The notes under the pieces: model-generated
The model's database searches: none
Seen by the model: only the letters and a program-made list of their open reading frames with translations
Told to the model about the DNA's origin: nothing
Origin: Erysipelothrix sp.
GTDB lineage: Bacteria > Bacillota_I > Bacilli_A > Erysipelotrichales > Erysipelotrichaceae
Assembly: GCA_012841625.1 (NCBI GenBank)
Contig: DUUI01000056.1
Span: 1 to 38,982, forward strand
DNA length: 38,982 nt
Direction of reading: 5' to 3'
In this document: piece by piece, positions 1 to 7,287 of the stretch
How positions within the stretch are numbered: the first letter of the stretch is position 1
How the letters are laid out: every line of letters begins with the position of its first letter
Translations under genes and position numbers: made by a program

Positions 1-81
1 TACAATCGTTTCAGGATTCATAGTACTTTGGGGTATATGACCCCACAAGACTTTGAGTTTCAGTATGTTCATCAACATTAA
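1..81 (+). CDS. IS3-family transposase OrfB, C-terminal fragment (cut by window edge)
   Basis: Frame 1 reads 26 residues to a TAA stop, beginning YNRFRIHSTLGYMTPQDFE. The pattern YN-x-x-R-x-HS-x-LGY-x-TP-x-x-FE is the hallmark C-terminal end of the DDE integrase domain of IS3-family OrfB proteins. The DDE residues lie upstream, outside the window. The fragment is too short to assign a subgroup. OrfA and the frameshift region cannot be seen. Confidence 0.85.
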   Translation, partial: YNRFRIHSTLGYMTPQDFEFQYVHQH

Positions 82-127
82 GGGAACACTATAAATTTAA
101 ATTGTCCGTTTTCTTGACATAGTACCA
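1..127 (+). mobile_element. Right end of an IS3-family insertion sequence
   Basis: The first 81 bases encode the C-terminus of an IS3-type transposase. About 46 bases later the sequence stops looking IS-like, at a terminus that reads TCTTGACATAGTACCA on the plus strand. IS3-family ends finish in CA, so I place the end at about 127, with a possible 3-base target duplication (TTG) just outside. The rest of the element, including its left end, lies beyond the window. The exact terminus is inferred, because no second copy is visible here for comparison. Confidence 0.75.
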
Positions 128-446
128 TTGTGTTTATGATGGACCAGAATACTAAAAATAAACCAATTGTTGAAAATATAAAATCATCATTTCTTAGAAA
201 TACAGTTGCTAGGACTAAAAATAAGATTAATTTTATGATATGAGTTATTTGGTTCCCCAAATCAATTCGTAAGATAAATTGACTTAAATGATACAACGAA
301 ATAGCACCAAAAAGAATGGCTAATGGAACTGTCAGAATATTCTGATTGATTAAAAAAGCTACACCAAACACAACCAACACAATACCAATTAGTATCTTGA
401 GATAGTTTGAAACAACTATTTTATTAACTTTATATTGCTGCATCAT
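78..446 (-). CDS. Small membrane protein, DUF308/HdeD-like, 3' end replaced by IS sequence
   Basis: 122 residues with about four hydrophobic segments (near residues 16-33, 38-56, 67-82 and 89-108), glycine-rich in the first hairpin as in DUF308/HdeD-type proteins. The resemblance is only in general pattern, so function is unknown. The last 16 codons (from MVLCQENGQF to the stop at 78) are read from the terminus of the IS3 element, so the native C-terminus is lost. The start lies 17 nt inside the 3' end of the 149-aa gene upstream, so the two are probably co-transcribed. The encoded product may be altered or inactive. Confidence 0.6.
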   Translation of the reverse strand: MMQQYKVNKIVVSNYLKILIGIVLVVFGVAFLINQNILTVPLAILFGAISLYHLSQFILRIDLGNQITHIIKLILFLVLATVFLRNDDFIFSTIGLFLVFWSIINTMVLCQENGQFKFIVFP

Positions 447-879
447 TTTTTAATTGACGATACAACTGAACGATCGCAATTAAGAAAACTACAAAATAGA
501 TGATAATAAAGGGAAACTGAATAGTGTGACTAACAAAATATAATCCCAAAAACAAAGCAAAATAAATAATCTTTGGCTCGTATTCTTTTAATATTTTATT
601 TAATTCATTTGAAGTTGTCGGTTGAGTTGGATTAGTTGTAAGATTTTTTGAAAATCTAAATTGACAATAAACATGTAATCCAAAACCCACAACAATGATA
701 ATTCCTTTTACGACCATATTAGTGACATCATTTGTAAAGTTAATTGAAACAACAAAAAACATCGTTAAGTATAGTAAAAGTGTTAAAAATCCAGCTGATC
801 TACGATACATTTGCTTGTTAATATTAAGTTTTTGGCCCTCGACTTCCTCAAGGGAAAATTTAGAAAAATAGTTTGACAT
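430..879 (-). CDS. Hypothetical membrane protein (149 aa, four helices)
   Basis: Two hydrophobic pairs (about residues 29-47 plus 55-72, and 102-118 plus 120-140) are separated by a polar linker of roughly 30 residues, with a polar N-terminus. I do not recognise the family. The start codon is preceded by TATAAT and exactly six bases (TGATTT), with no Shine-Dalgarno sequence, so the transcript is probably leaderless. It is divergent from mutY, with only 45 bases between the two ATG codons. The downstream gene (78-446) overlaps its 3' end, which suggests a two-gene membrane-protein unit. Confidence 0.65.
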   Translation of the reverse strand: MSNYFSKFSLEEVEGQKLNINKQMYRRSAGFLTLLLYLTMFFVVSINFTNDVTNMVVKGIIIVVGFGLHVYCQFRFSKNLTTNPTQPTTSNELNKILKEYEPKIIYFALFLGLYFVSHTIQFPFIIIYFVVFLIAIVQLYRQLKNDAAI

Positions 880-885
880 AAATCA

Positions 886-917
886 ATTATACACCAAATC
901 ATACTTTCTGATATAAT
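886..917. promoter_or_regulatory. Divergent promoter pair with start-proximal -10 boxes
   Basis: Minus strand: TATAAT at 891-886, then six bases, then the ATG at 879 of the 149-aa gene. Plus strand: TGATATAAT (extended -10, hexamer at 912-917), then seven bases, then the ATG of mutY at 925. Neither has a good -35 at 17 bases, and each promoter's upstream region overlaps the other's -10. Transcription should begin at or within a base or two of each ATG. Confidence 0.6.
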
Positions 918-924
918 CTAAGAC

Positions 925-1914
925 ATGAATTATAAAACATTTACAGAACCTTTAATTAATTGGTACCTTAAAAATCATAGACCACTTGTTTTCAGAGAAA
1001 CATCTGATCCTTATCATATTTGGGTATCAGAAATCATGGCTCAACAAACCCAAATAGCGACAATGTTGCCCTATTATGAAAACTGGATACAAAGATGGCC
1101 AAGTATTAATAAACTAGCAGAGGCTGATATTAATGATGTTTTAAAGGCATGGGAAGGCTTAGGTTATTATTCAAGAGCTCGTAATTTGCACAAAAGTGCT
1201 CAACTCTTAGTTGAAGAAAATAGTGCTCAGTTTCCAAGTTCAGTTGATGACATGATTAAACTTCCAGGGATTGGTGATTATACTGCCAATGCGATTGCAT
1301 CAATTGCGTATAAACAAAAAGCGATTGCTATTGATGGAAATGTAATACGAGTTATGTCTCGTGTTTTAGCTTCTGAAAAAGATTATTTAAAAGTTAAGAA
1401 TAAAAACGAATTAAAAGTGATTCTTTTAAATTTACTAGAGGATGCCAATCCTTCATACTTTACTCAAGCACTGATGGAGCTGGGTGCTTTAATCTGCCTT
1501 CCAACTAGTCCTAAATGCGATGAATGTCCTCTTAATCAATCTTGTCTCGCTTTTAAGACTAATACTCAAGATAACTATCCACTTAAGAAAGTTAAAAAGA
1601 AGAATCCAGTCCTTCATTATGATACATTTGTCATTATTAAAGATAAACAGATTTTAATGTCCAAAGATGATTCAGATGGTTTAATGAAAGGGTTAATACG
1701 CTTGCCTCAACAACCAAGTAAATTAAAACTGATCCCAATCATGACTTCAAAACATATCTTTTCACATAAAACATGGCTTATAAATGTTTATGATGATGTC
1801 TCATTTCTAAAAGAAAACCCACTGTATGAGTGGGTCAGTTTAGAATCTTTAAATAATTATTCAATTATTACTGCACATCGCGTAATCCTAACATCCTTAG
1901 GCCATTTAAAATAA
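925..1914 (+). CDS. mutY: A/G-specific adenine DNA glycosylase MutY
   Basis: 329 residues. MutY removes adenine mispaired with 8-oxoguanine in base-excision repair. The catalytic Glu is E36 in VSEIMAQQTQ. The helix-hairpin-helix is LPGIGDYTANAIASIA (about residues 113-128), and the catalytic Asp is D137 in IDGNVIRV. The iron-sulphur loop C191-x6-C198-x2-C201-x5-C207 is complete. A short C-terminal NUDIX-like domain (residues ~225-329) follows, as in other MutY proteins. There is no ribosome binding site, and a -10 box lies seven bases before ATG (leaderless candidate). The 3' end overlaps the convergent metal ATPase gene by 47 bases. Confidence 0.96.
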   Translation: MNYKTFTEPLINWYLKNHRPLVFRETSDPYHIWVSEIMAQQTQIATMLPYYENWIQRWPSINKLAEADINDVLKAWEGLGYYSRARNLHKSAQLLVEENSAQFPSSVDDMIKLPGIGDYTANAIASIAYKQKAIAIDGNVIRVMSRVLASEKDYLKVKNKNELKVILLNLLEDANPSYFTQALMELGALICLPTSPKCDECPLNQSCLAFKTNTQDNYPLKKVKKKNPVLHYDTFVIIKDKQILMSKDDSDGLMKGLIRLPQQPSKLKLIPIMTSKHIFSHKTWLINVYDDVSFLKENPLYEWVSLESLNNYSIITAHRVILTSLGHLK

Positions 1915-3727
1915 CAAGTATTGTTGAACCTTCATGAAAGACAACAGCCAAAGGTAATTGAACAATTTGAAGAACATTGGCCAAGATTAATAATGAAATA
2001 ACAGCTAAGGAGAAGACAACATTTTGCATCGCAATTCGTTGTCCTTTTTTTGATAAATTAAGTAGGTGCTGAAGATTGTTTAAGTTATCATTCATAAAAA
2101 CAACATCTGCAGTCTCTAGGGTTACATCAGTTCCGCCACCCATCGCAATCCCGACATCTGCAGTGGCTAATGCTGGTGAGTCATTGATTCCATCACCAAT
2201 CATTGCAACAACCTTCCCTGTTTCTCTTAATTCTTTCACTTTACTGACCTTCTCTTCAGGATATAATTCACCATAAGCCTTATCAATACCTGCCAATTTA
2301 GCAATGGCATTGGCTGTGTATTGATTATCACCACTCAACATATGAATTTCAATATTGTTTGTATTTAAGTATTGAATAGTTTCATCAACTTGATCCCGCA
2401 TAGTATCCATTAAACTTACAAAACCAATTAGGATCGAGTCCCTATAAATAGCAACAGTTGTATAACCATTTTCCGTGATTAGTTGTTGTTCTCTACATAA
2501 ATCACATTCTTTTTGGTCATAGAATCGACCTATTTGCCATAAATGATTATCATGCTCAACTGAAACACCTTGTCCAGGAACTTCTGTTGTTTCAATTGTT
2601 TCTAAATTGTTTACAACAATGTCCTTTAAATGATTAGTAATGGCCACAGCTAAAGGATGCGTAGATTGTTTTTCAGCCGCATACAAAATCTCTTTCACAT
2701 ATTCTTCATCAATATTATCCTCAAGCACAATCTGTATGACTTGGGGTGTCCCTTTAGTAATAGTGCCTGTTTTATCCATAACAATTGTATCCACTTTACT
2801 TAAGGTTTCAATATGAGTTGCGCCTTTTATTAATATACCATGTCGTGCTGCATTGGACATTGTCGCTAACATTGTCGGAAAAATGGATGCCACTAACGCA
2901 CAAGGACTTGCGACTACTAGTAAAACAATTCCTCGATAGAAAGATGTTTGCCAGTCCCATATGTTTAATAATGCTGGAATAATCATCATTGCGATTGACA
3001 TGAATAAAACAAGGTATACATATTTTTCTTCAAAATTTTCAATCCAAGATTGAGTTGGCGTTTTTTCACCCTGAGCCGTTTCAACAAACTTAACTATTTT
3101 TTGAACCATAGATTCAGAAGGATTCTTTTTAACAGTTACATAAATCGTTGATTCCTCATTAATCGAACCAGATAAAACTTCATCGCCTACCGTTTTATTT
3201 ACCGGTACAAATTCACCAGTTAATGCTGCTTGATTTAATGCAGTCGAGCCATGACTAATAACACCATCTGCTGGGATAACTGCTCCAACCTTAACAACGA
3301 CTGTCTCATTGAGCTGTAAATCACTGGCTGATATTTCTATCTCTTGATTATTTCTCAAAACTATTGCTGTTTGAGGGGCTAGGTTTAATAATGACTTCAA
3401 TTCTTTTTCAGATTTAGCCATTGAATATTCTTCCAGAACACCCGAAACGCCGAATATTAAAATTAAAATTGCTCCTTCTTGATAATTCTGAATAGCAAAA
3501 GCACCTAAGGCTGATAAAAGCATTAGTATTTCTACATTAAGTGATTTATTTTTAATTGTATCAGATATACCTTCAACTGCTTTAGCTCGCCCTCCTATTA
3601 AAAAAGCTAAAGCCCAAAGAGTTATTGTTATTGATGTGTCTTTGTTACTGCTCATGATCCAAGCAAATACAATAAAAACAAATGAAATAAGCATACTGAT
3701 TAAATTGAGTTTTAGTTTTCTGTCCAT
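1868..3727 (-). CDS. P1B-4 type heavy-metal efflux ATPase (Fe/Co/Zn class)
   Basis: 619 residues, a P-type ATPase that pumps metal ions out of the cytoplasm. Seen: actuator TGE (about 170-172), SPC in the sixth helix (274-276), phosphorylation motif DKTGT (D318), HP at 357-358, hinge GDGINDS near 510, and HEGST in the last helix (about 598). SPC plus HEGxT, rather than CPC, is the P1B-4 signature (CoaT, CtpD, PfeT/ZosA). In several members the physiological substrate is Fe(II). There is no N-terminal HMA domain. The upstream Fur/PerR-like palindrome supports an iron or peroxide link. The start has a TAGGAG ribosome binding site. The 3' end overlaps mutY on the opposite strand. Confidence 0.92.
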   Translation of the reverse strand: MDRKLKLNLISMLISFVFIVFAWIMSSNKDTSITITLWALAFLIGGRAKAVEGISDTIKNKSLNVEILMLLSALGAFAIQNYQEGAILILIFGVSGVLEEYSMAKSEKELKSLLNLAPQTAIVLRNNQEIEISASDLQLNETVVVKVGAVIPADGVISHGSTALNQAALTGEFVPVNKTVGDEVLSGSINEESTIYVTVKKNPSESMVQKIVKFVETAQGEKTPTQSWIENFEEKYVYLVLFMSIAMMIIPALLNIWDWQTSFYRGIVLLVVASPCALVASIFPTMLATMSNAARHGILIKGATHIETLSKVDTIVMDKTGTITKGTPQVIQIVLEDNIDEEYVKEILYAAEKQSTHPLAVAITNHLKDIVVNNLETIETTEVPGQGVSVEHDNHLWQIGRFYDQKECDLCREQQLITENGYTTVAIYRDSILIGFVSLMDTMRDQVDETIQYLNTNNIEIHMLSGDNQYTANAIAKLAGIDKAYGELYPEEKVSKVKELRETGKVVAMIGDGINDSPALATADVGIAMGGGTDVTLETADVVFMNDNLNNLQHLLNLSKKGQRIAMQNVVFSLAVISLLILANVLQIVQLPLAVVFHEGSTILVILNGLRMLGLRDVQ

Positions 3728-3741
3728 AAAATAACTCCTAT

Positions 3742-3795
3742 AATGATAATGATTATCATTTTCATTATTTTATAACATAATTAAGATAAATTCAA
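3742..3795 (-). promoter_or_regulatory. Promoter with Fur/PerR-type box for the metal ATPase
   Basis: A perfect 9-1-9 inverted repeat, AATGATAATGATTATCATT, lies at 3742-3760. It contains GATAATGATTATCATTTTC, matching 17 of 19 positions of the classical Fur consensus and also resembling a Per box. On the minus strand a promoter reads TTGAAT (3795-3790), 17 bases, TAAAAT (3772-3767), so the box covers the expected transcription start. This geometry suggests repression by a Fur-family regulator. Which member binds cannot be told from sequence. Confidence 0.8.
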
Positions 3796-3803
3796 TACCT
3801 AAA

Positions 3804-3834
3804 ATAAATAAGAACTCAATTTCTTAAGTTCTTA
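3804..3834 (-). terminator. Probable terminator after the 132-aa membrane protein gene
   Basis: Read on the minus strand, AAGAACT, a 10-base loop and AGTTCTT are followed by ATTTATTTT just after the stop at 3835. The stem is AT-rich and short, so termination may be partial. Confidence 0.55.
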
Positions 3835-4233
3835 TTACATACTATAATAAGCAGCGACTCCACCAAAGACTCTAAATGCGAGACTAAACAAGCCATTTAT
3901 ACTAAATAAGCTTCTTACATAACTCATAAAATATGGAATAACAGAAAAATTATACATAAATGATGGCATAAATACATCACTCACTATAATAGACAGTATA
4001 TAGACAGCCACAGCCAAGTATTTAAACTCTTTACCAATTCCATGACTAACATATTGTAATGCTTGTCCTACCGCATATCCAACTATCACATAGATAATGC
4101 TAAAGGTAATTGGCAACATAGCTTCAGCAAAATAATGGATTACTCCAATAACTATAGCAATAGGTATTCCAAATAATAAAGCTCTTTGAAAACGTTGTTG
4201 ATTATTCATAGGTCCTGGTTTAAATATATTCAT
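3835..4233 (-). CDS. Hypothetical membrane protein (132 aa)
   Basis: Four hydrophobic segments (about residues 18-34, 40-60, 72-90 and 108-130) after a short polar start beginning MNIFKPGPMNNQQRFQR. I do not recognise the family. The start has a GAGGTG ribosome binding site, and an extended -10 (TGATATAAT) sits about 27 bases upstream, just past the nagE terminator. It therefore has its own promoter and a short leader. A hairpin follows the stop. It appears monocistronic. Confidence 0.7.
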   Translation of the reverse strand: MNIFKPGPMNNQQRFQRALLFGIPIAIVIGVIHYFAEAMLPITFSIIYVIVGYAVGQALQYVSHGIGKEFKYLAVAVYILSIIVSDVFMPSFMYNFSVIPYFMSYVRSLFSINGLFSLAFRVFGGVAAYYSM

Positions 4234-4281
4234 GCTTACACCTCAATGGAAAAATTATATCATACTTAGCTACTTAAGCAG

Positions 4282-4304
4282 AAAAAAAGGAACCCGAAGG
4301 TTCC
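4282..4304 (-). terminator. Rho-independent terminator of nagE
   Basis: Minus strand: GGAACC, loop TTCG, GGTTCC, then seven T. A perfect six-pair stem with a stable tetraloop, 12 bases past the nagE stop. Confidence 0.93.
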
Positions 4305-4316
4305 GATTAACTTTAA

Positions 4317-5765
4317 TTAGACAAGTTTTTTAAATTCGTCGTAAACAAATTGTACTTGAGGACCAACAACAACTTGAACATTGTTTTTAGAAGGTCTAAT
4401 AATTCCAGAAACACGAGATTTCTTAATTTCGTTTTCATTAACAAGTAAATTGTCTTTTACATCAATACGTAAGCGAGTGATGCAGTGTTCAACGTGATCA
4501 ATATTGTCTTTACCGCCAAGACCAGCAAGAATTTGTTGAGCCATGGCTGTAAAGTCTGTTGAAGCAGCGTCTAATACTTCGCCTTCATTTTCATCTACAT
4601 CATCTTCACGTCCAGGAGTCTTCATATTAAATTTAGTGATGAAGAAGCGGAACACAAAGTAGTAAATTGCGAAGAATACGAGTCCTAATGGGATTAACAT
4701 CAGAATGTTAGTCGCAACAGGGATATTGAAACTTAAGAAATAGTCAATAAATCCTGCTGAGAATCCAAATCCAGCAATCCATTGGAATGTTGCAGCAATA
4801 AATACTGACACACCTGTTAACACAGCGTGCAATAGGTAAAGGACTGGTGATAAGAACATGAATGAGAATTCAAGAGGCTCTGTAACACCTGTTAAGAATG
4901 AAGCGAAAGCTCCAGCCATTAGTAATGATCCAGCAACCTTTTTCTTTTCAGGTTTAGCTGTGTGGTACATTGCTAGTGCAGCACCAGGAAGACCAAACAT
5001 CATAATTGGGAAATATCCAGCTTGGTACATACCAGTTGTAACACCTGGTAAAGTAGAAACAGTTCCACTCCAGAAGTTACCAATGTCGTTAATTCCAAAT
5101 CCATCAAACCAGAATACTGAGTTTAATGCGTGGTGTAATCCAGTTGGAATTAATAAACGGTTAAAGAATGCATAAATACCAGCTCCTAATGGACCCATTT
5201 CAGCAATGGAAGTACCGAAAGTAACTAGTGCTCCGTAAATTACTGGCCAAATAAAGTATAGGACACCTGATACGGCAAGCATTACGATTGAAGTTAGGAT
5301 TGGACCCAAACGACGTCCACTAAAGAAAGCAAGAGCGTCTGGAAGCTTCTTATCAGAAGCCCAGTTGTAACAAGCGGCCCCGACAATCCCCGATAAAATC
5401 CCGGTAAATGCGTTACTAATTTTCCCAAAACCTTCTGTAGCTAATACTTCACCGCCACCACGAAGTTGTCCAACAACTCCTTCTGATAGTAAAGTAGTAA
5501 CAACTAACATAGCAACTAGCCCAGAAAGAGCTGCGCCACCACTACCATCTTTAGATAATCCATAAGCTACCCCTACAGCAAAGATGATTGGAAGGTTGTC
5601 GATAACTGCGCCACCAGCTTTGATTAAGAATGCAGCTACTGGACTATTATCTCCCCAACCTGTTGGGTCAATCCAATAACCTATTCCTAACAAAATAGCA
5701 GCAACAGGTAATACAGCAACTGGATTCATTAAAGCACGACCCAGTCTTTGTAATTGTTTCATCAT
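4317..5765 (-). CDS. nagE: PTS N-acetylglucosamine-type permease, EIICB
   Basis: 482 residues, a PTS permease that imports and phosphorylates a hexose. The EIIC membrane domain (residues 1-~385) carries GLHHALNSVFWF and GINDIGNFW, motifs I associate with the GlcNAc branch (NagE/NagP) rather than PtsG. The EIIB domain follows, with the phosphorylated cysteine in HCITRLRIDV near residue 430. There is no EIIA domain, so a separate EIIA (Crr type) must supply phosphate. The strong ribosome binding site AGGAGGAGAG precedes ATG, and the second codon is also ATG. It is transcribed alone, with its own terminator. Glucose specificity is the main alternative. Confidence 0.88.
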   Translation of the reverse strand: MMKQLQRLGRALMNPVAVLPVAAILLGIGYWIDPTGWGDNSPVAAFLIKAGGAVIDNLPIIFAVGVAYGLSKDGSGGAALSGLVAMLVVTTLLSEGVVGQLRGGGEVLATEGFGKISNAFTGILSGIVGAACYNWASDKKLPDALAFFSGRRLGPILTSIVMLAVSGVLYFIWPVIYGALVTFGTSIAEMGPLGAGIYAFFNRLLIPTGLHHALNSVFWFDGFGINDIGNFWSGTVSTLPGVTTGMYQAGYFPIMMFGLPGAALAMYHTAKPEKKKVAGSLLMAGAFASFLTGVTEPLEFSFMFLSPVLYLLHAVLTGVSVFIAATFQWIAGFGFSAGFIDYFLSFNIPVATNILMLIPLGLVFFAIYYFVFRFFITKFNMKTPGREDDVDENEGEVLDAASTDFTAMAQQILAGLGGKDNIDHVEHCITRLRIDVKDNLLVNENEIKKSRVSGIIRPSKNNVQVVVGPQVQFVYDEFKKLV

Positions 5766-5824
5766 ATTTTTTCTCTCCTCCTATGATGTTCTGAAATCTT
5801 TTGTTTTTATATTACTTCCCAAAT

Positions 5825-5861
5825 AATATAAAAACCTGATTTATGTGAAATCAATTTTCAC
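5825..5861 (-). promoter_or_regulatory. nagE promoter with operator overlapping the -35 box
   Basis: Minus strand: TTGATT (5854-5849), 18 bases, TATATT (5830-5825). The 17-base inverted repeat GTGAAA-N5-TTTCAC (5845-5861) covers the -35 box, a repressor-like position. I cannot assign the regulator. It is not a clear cre site and not the B. subtilis NagR site. Confidence 0.6.
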
Positions 5862-5909
5862 TAAACACACAATATCACATTTTTATTTTCTAAACAACTA
5901 TTAACCTCC

Positions 5910-5954
5910 CTTTACTTAAGTAAAGATACCATTTTACGGTATTTTACTGGTAAA
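5910..5954. promoter_or_regulatory. Pair of TTTAC/GTAAA palindromes upstream of nagE
   Basis: CTTTACTTAAGTAAAG (5910-5925) is a perfect 16-base palindrome. TTTACTGGTAAA (5943-5954) repeats the same half-sites with a different spacer, about 33 bases away. They lie upstream of the predicted nagE promoter and could be distal operators. The remainder of 5766-6061 shows no gene. Confidence 0.45.
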
Positions 5955-6061
5955 TTAATGGGTAATATTAACTAAACTTTTAAATATGTTTACTCAATAC
6001 TCAGCTTATCGCTATCCTTCTGTACTAAATTAACTTTATGATTTTTATTCAACAGCAACAC

Positions 6062-6098
6062 AAAAAAAGTCTCAAACGAATCTATCGGATAAGAGACT
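6062..6098 (-). terminator. Terminator of the tex-hflX operon
   Basis: Minus strand: AGTCTC, a 19-base loop, GAGACT, then seven T, located 28 bases past the hflX stop. Confidence 0.85.
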
Positions 6099-6126
6099 AG
6101 TCACAAATTACATTCAAAATCATCAT

Positions 6127-7287
6127 TTATATGTCTTCTCTTGTATCGTAAATAGTGCTTACATTTTGTATTAATAAATTGTAGAGTTTCTTCATGTCAT
6201 CAGAATCAAGAGCAGAGCCTTTTAGAGTTATATCTGACTGAGTTAATCGATTAAAGGAATTAAAATCAATTAAGTCTATTTTATTAAAGTATGAGACTGT
6301 TACTTTAGAGTCTAAATCAAAATCCTTTAAAATACTTTGAACCGTCTCAATTTGTTGTTCCATCTGAGGGTTACTGGCATCAATCACATGAATCAGAATA
6401 TCAGCCTGTCTTACTTCTTCTAGGGTTGATTCAAAAGCAGCCACTAAATGAGTTGGTAAATCAGAAACAAAACCAACTGTGTCACTTATTAGAAATGGTG
6501 AGTCTTGATGATTTACACGTCTTGTAAATGGTTGTAAGCTCGCAAAGACCATGTCTTTTGTTTCCACTTTTAAAGTTGAGCGAGATATCTGTAGCATCGC
6601 ATTCAATATCGATGATTTACCAGCATTGGTATACCCCAATAGACACACTAAAGGGATTTGGGACTGTCTTCGTTTCAGCCTTGTTTGAAGACGATGTTTC
6701 TTAAGTGATTTAAGTTTCTTTTTATATGATGCAATTTCTCGCTGAATATGACGACGATCACTTTCAAGTTTAGTTTCACCTGGGCCTCTTGTTCCTATCC
6801 CACCGCCTAATCGTGATAGATATGGACTACGATTGACTAATCTTGATAAGCGATACTCATGTTGGGCTAGTGAGACTTGAAGCTTCCCTTCACTAGTGAT
6901 TGCCCTACTGGCGAAGATATCTAGAATTAACATTGTCCGATCGATGACTTTTATATTTAATGCTTCTTCCAAATTTTTTAAATGGCTCCCTGTTAATTCC
7001 ATGTTAAATAGCACAGACTCAGCTTTTGTTTCTTCAATACGTTCGATTAGTTCTTCAATTTTGCCCTGTCCAATGACAAAAGCGCGTTGATAAGCATCGC
7101 GTTTCTGACTTATTACTGAGACAACTTCGCCATTAGCTGCTTCAACTAATTCTGTTGTTTCTTCTAACTTTCTTTCAAAGTCTTTATCATATGGAAAGAT
7201 ATCAACTCCTACTAAAATGACTTTTTCTCTAATATTAAACCTCTTTCTCAAATGGATACTGTAGGTCAATCTGCCTGCGTACCTCAT
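6127..7287 (-). CDS. hflX: GTPase HflX (ribosome-associated); true start probably near 7233
   Basis: HflX is a GTPase that binds and can split ribosomes. Seen (numbering from 7287): N-terminal domain with the glycine-rich GGGIGTRGPGETKLE (161-175), a basic coiled segment, the G1 loop GYTNAGKSS (218-226) and DTVGF as G3. The ORF runs 386 residues from an ATG at 7287, but that ATG has no ribosome binding site and lies inside the upstream gene. AGAAAGAGG precedes an in-frame ATT at 7233, six bases away and one base after the upstream stop codon. That site also fits the usual HflX N-terminus (REKVILVG), so an AUU start is plausible. It is the last gene of the tex operon. Confidence 0.93.
   Translation of the reverse strand: MRYAGRLTYSIHLRKRFNIREKVILVGVDIFPYDKDFERKLEETTELVEAANGEVVSVISQKRDAYQRAFVIGQGKIEELIERIEETKAESVLFNMELTGSHLKNLEEALNIKVIDRTMLILDIFASRAITSEGKLQVSLAQHEYRLSRLVNRSPYLSRLGGGIGTRGPGETKLESDRRHIQREIASYKKKLKSLKKHRLQTRLKRRQSQIPLVCLLGYTNAGKSSILNAMLQISRSTLKVETKDMVFASLQPFTRRVNHQDSPFLISDTVGFVSDLPTHLVAAFESTLEEVRQADILIHVIDASNPQMEQQIETVQSILKDFDLDSKVTVSYFNKIDLIDFNSFNRLTQSDITLKGSALDSDDMKKLYNLLIQNVSTIYDTREDI

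Noticed and set aside
4858-5175. 105-residue plus-strand ORF inside nagE
   Set aside because: Antisense shadow of the EIIC domain with no initiation signals.
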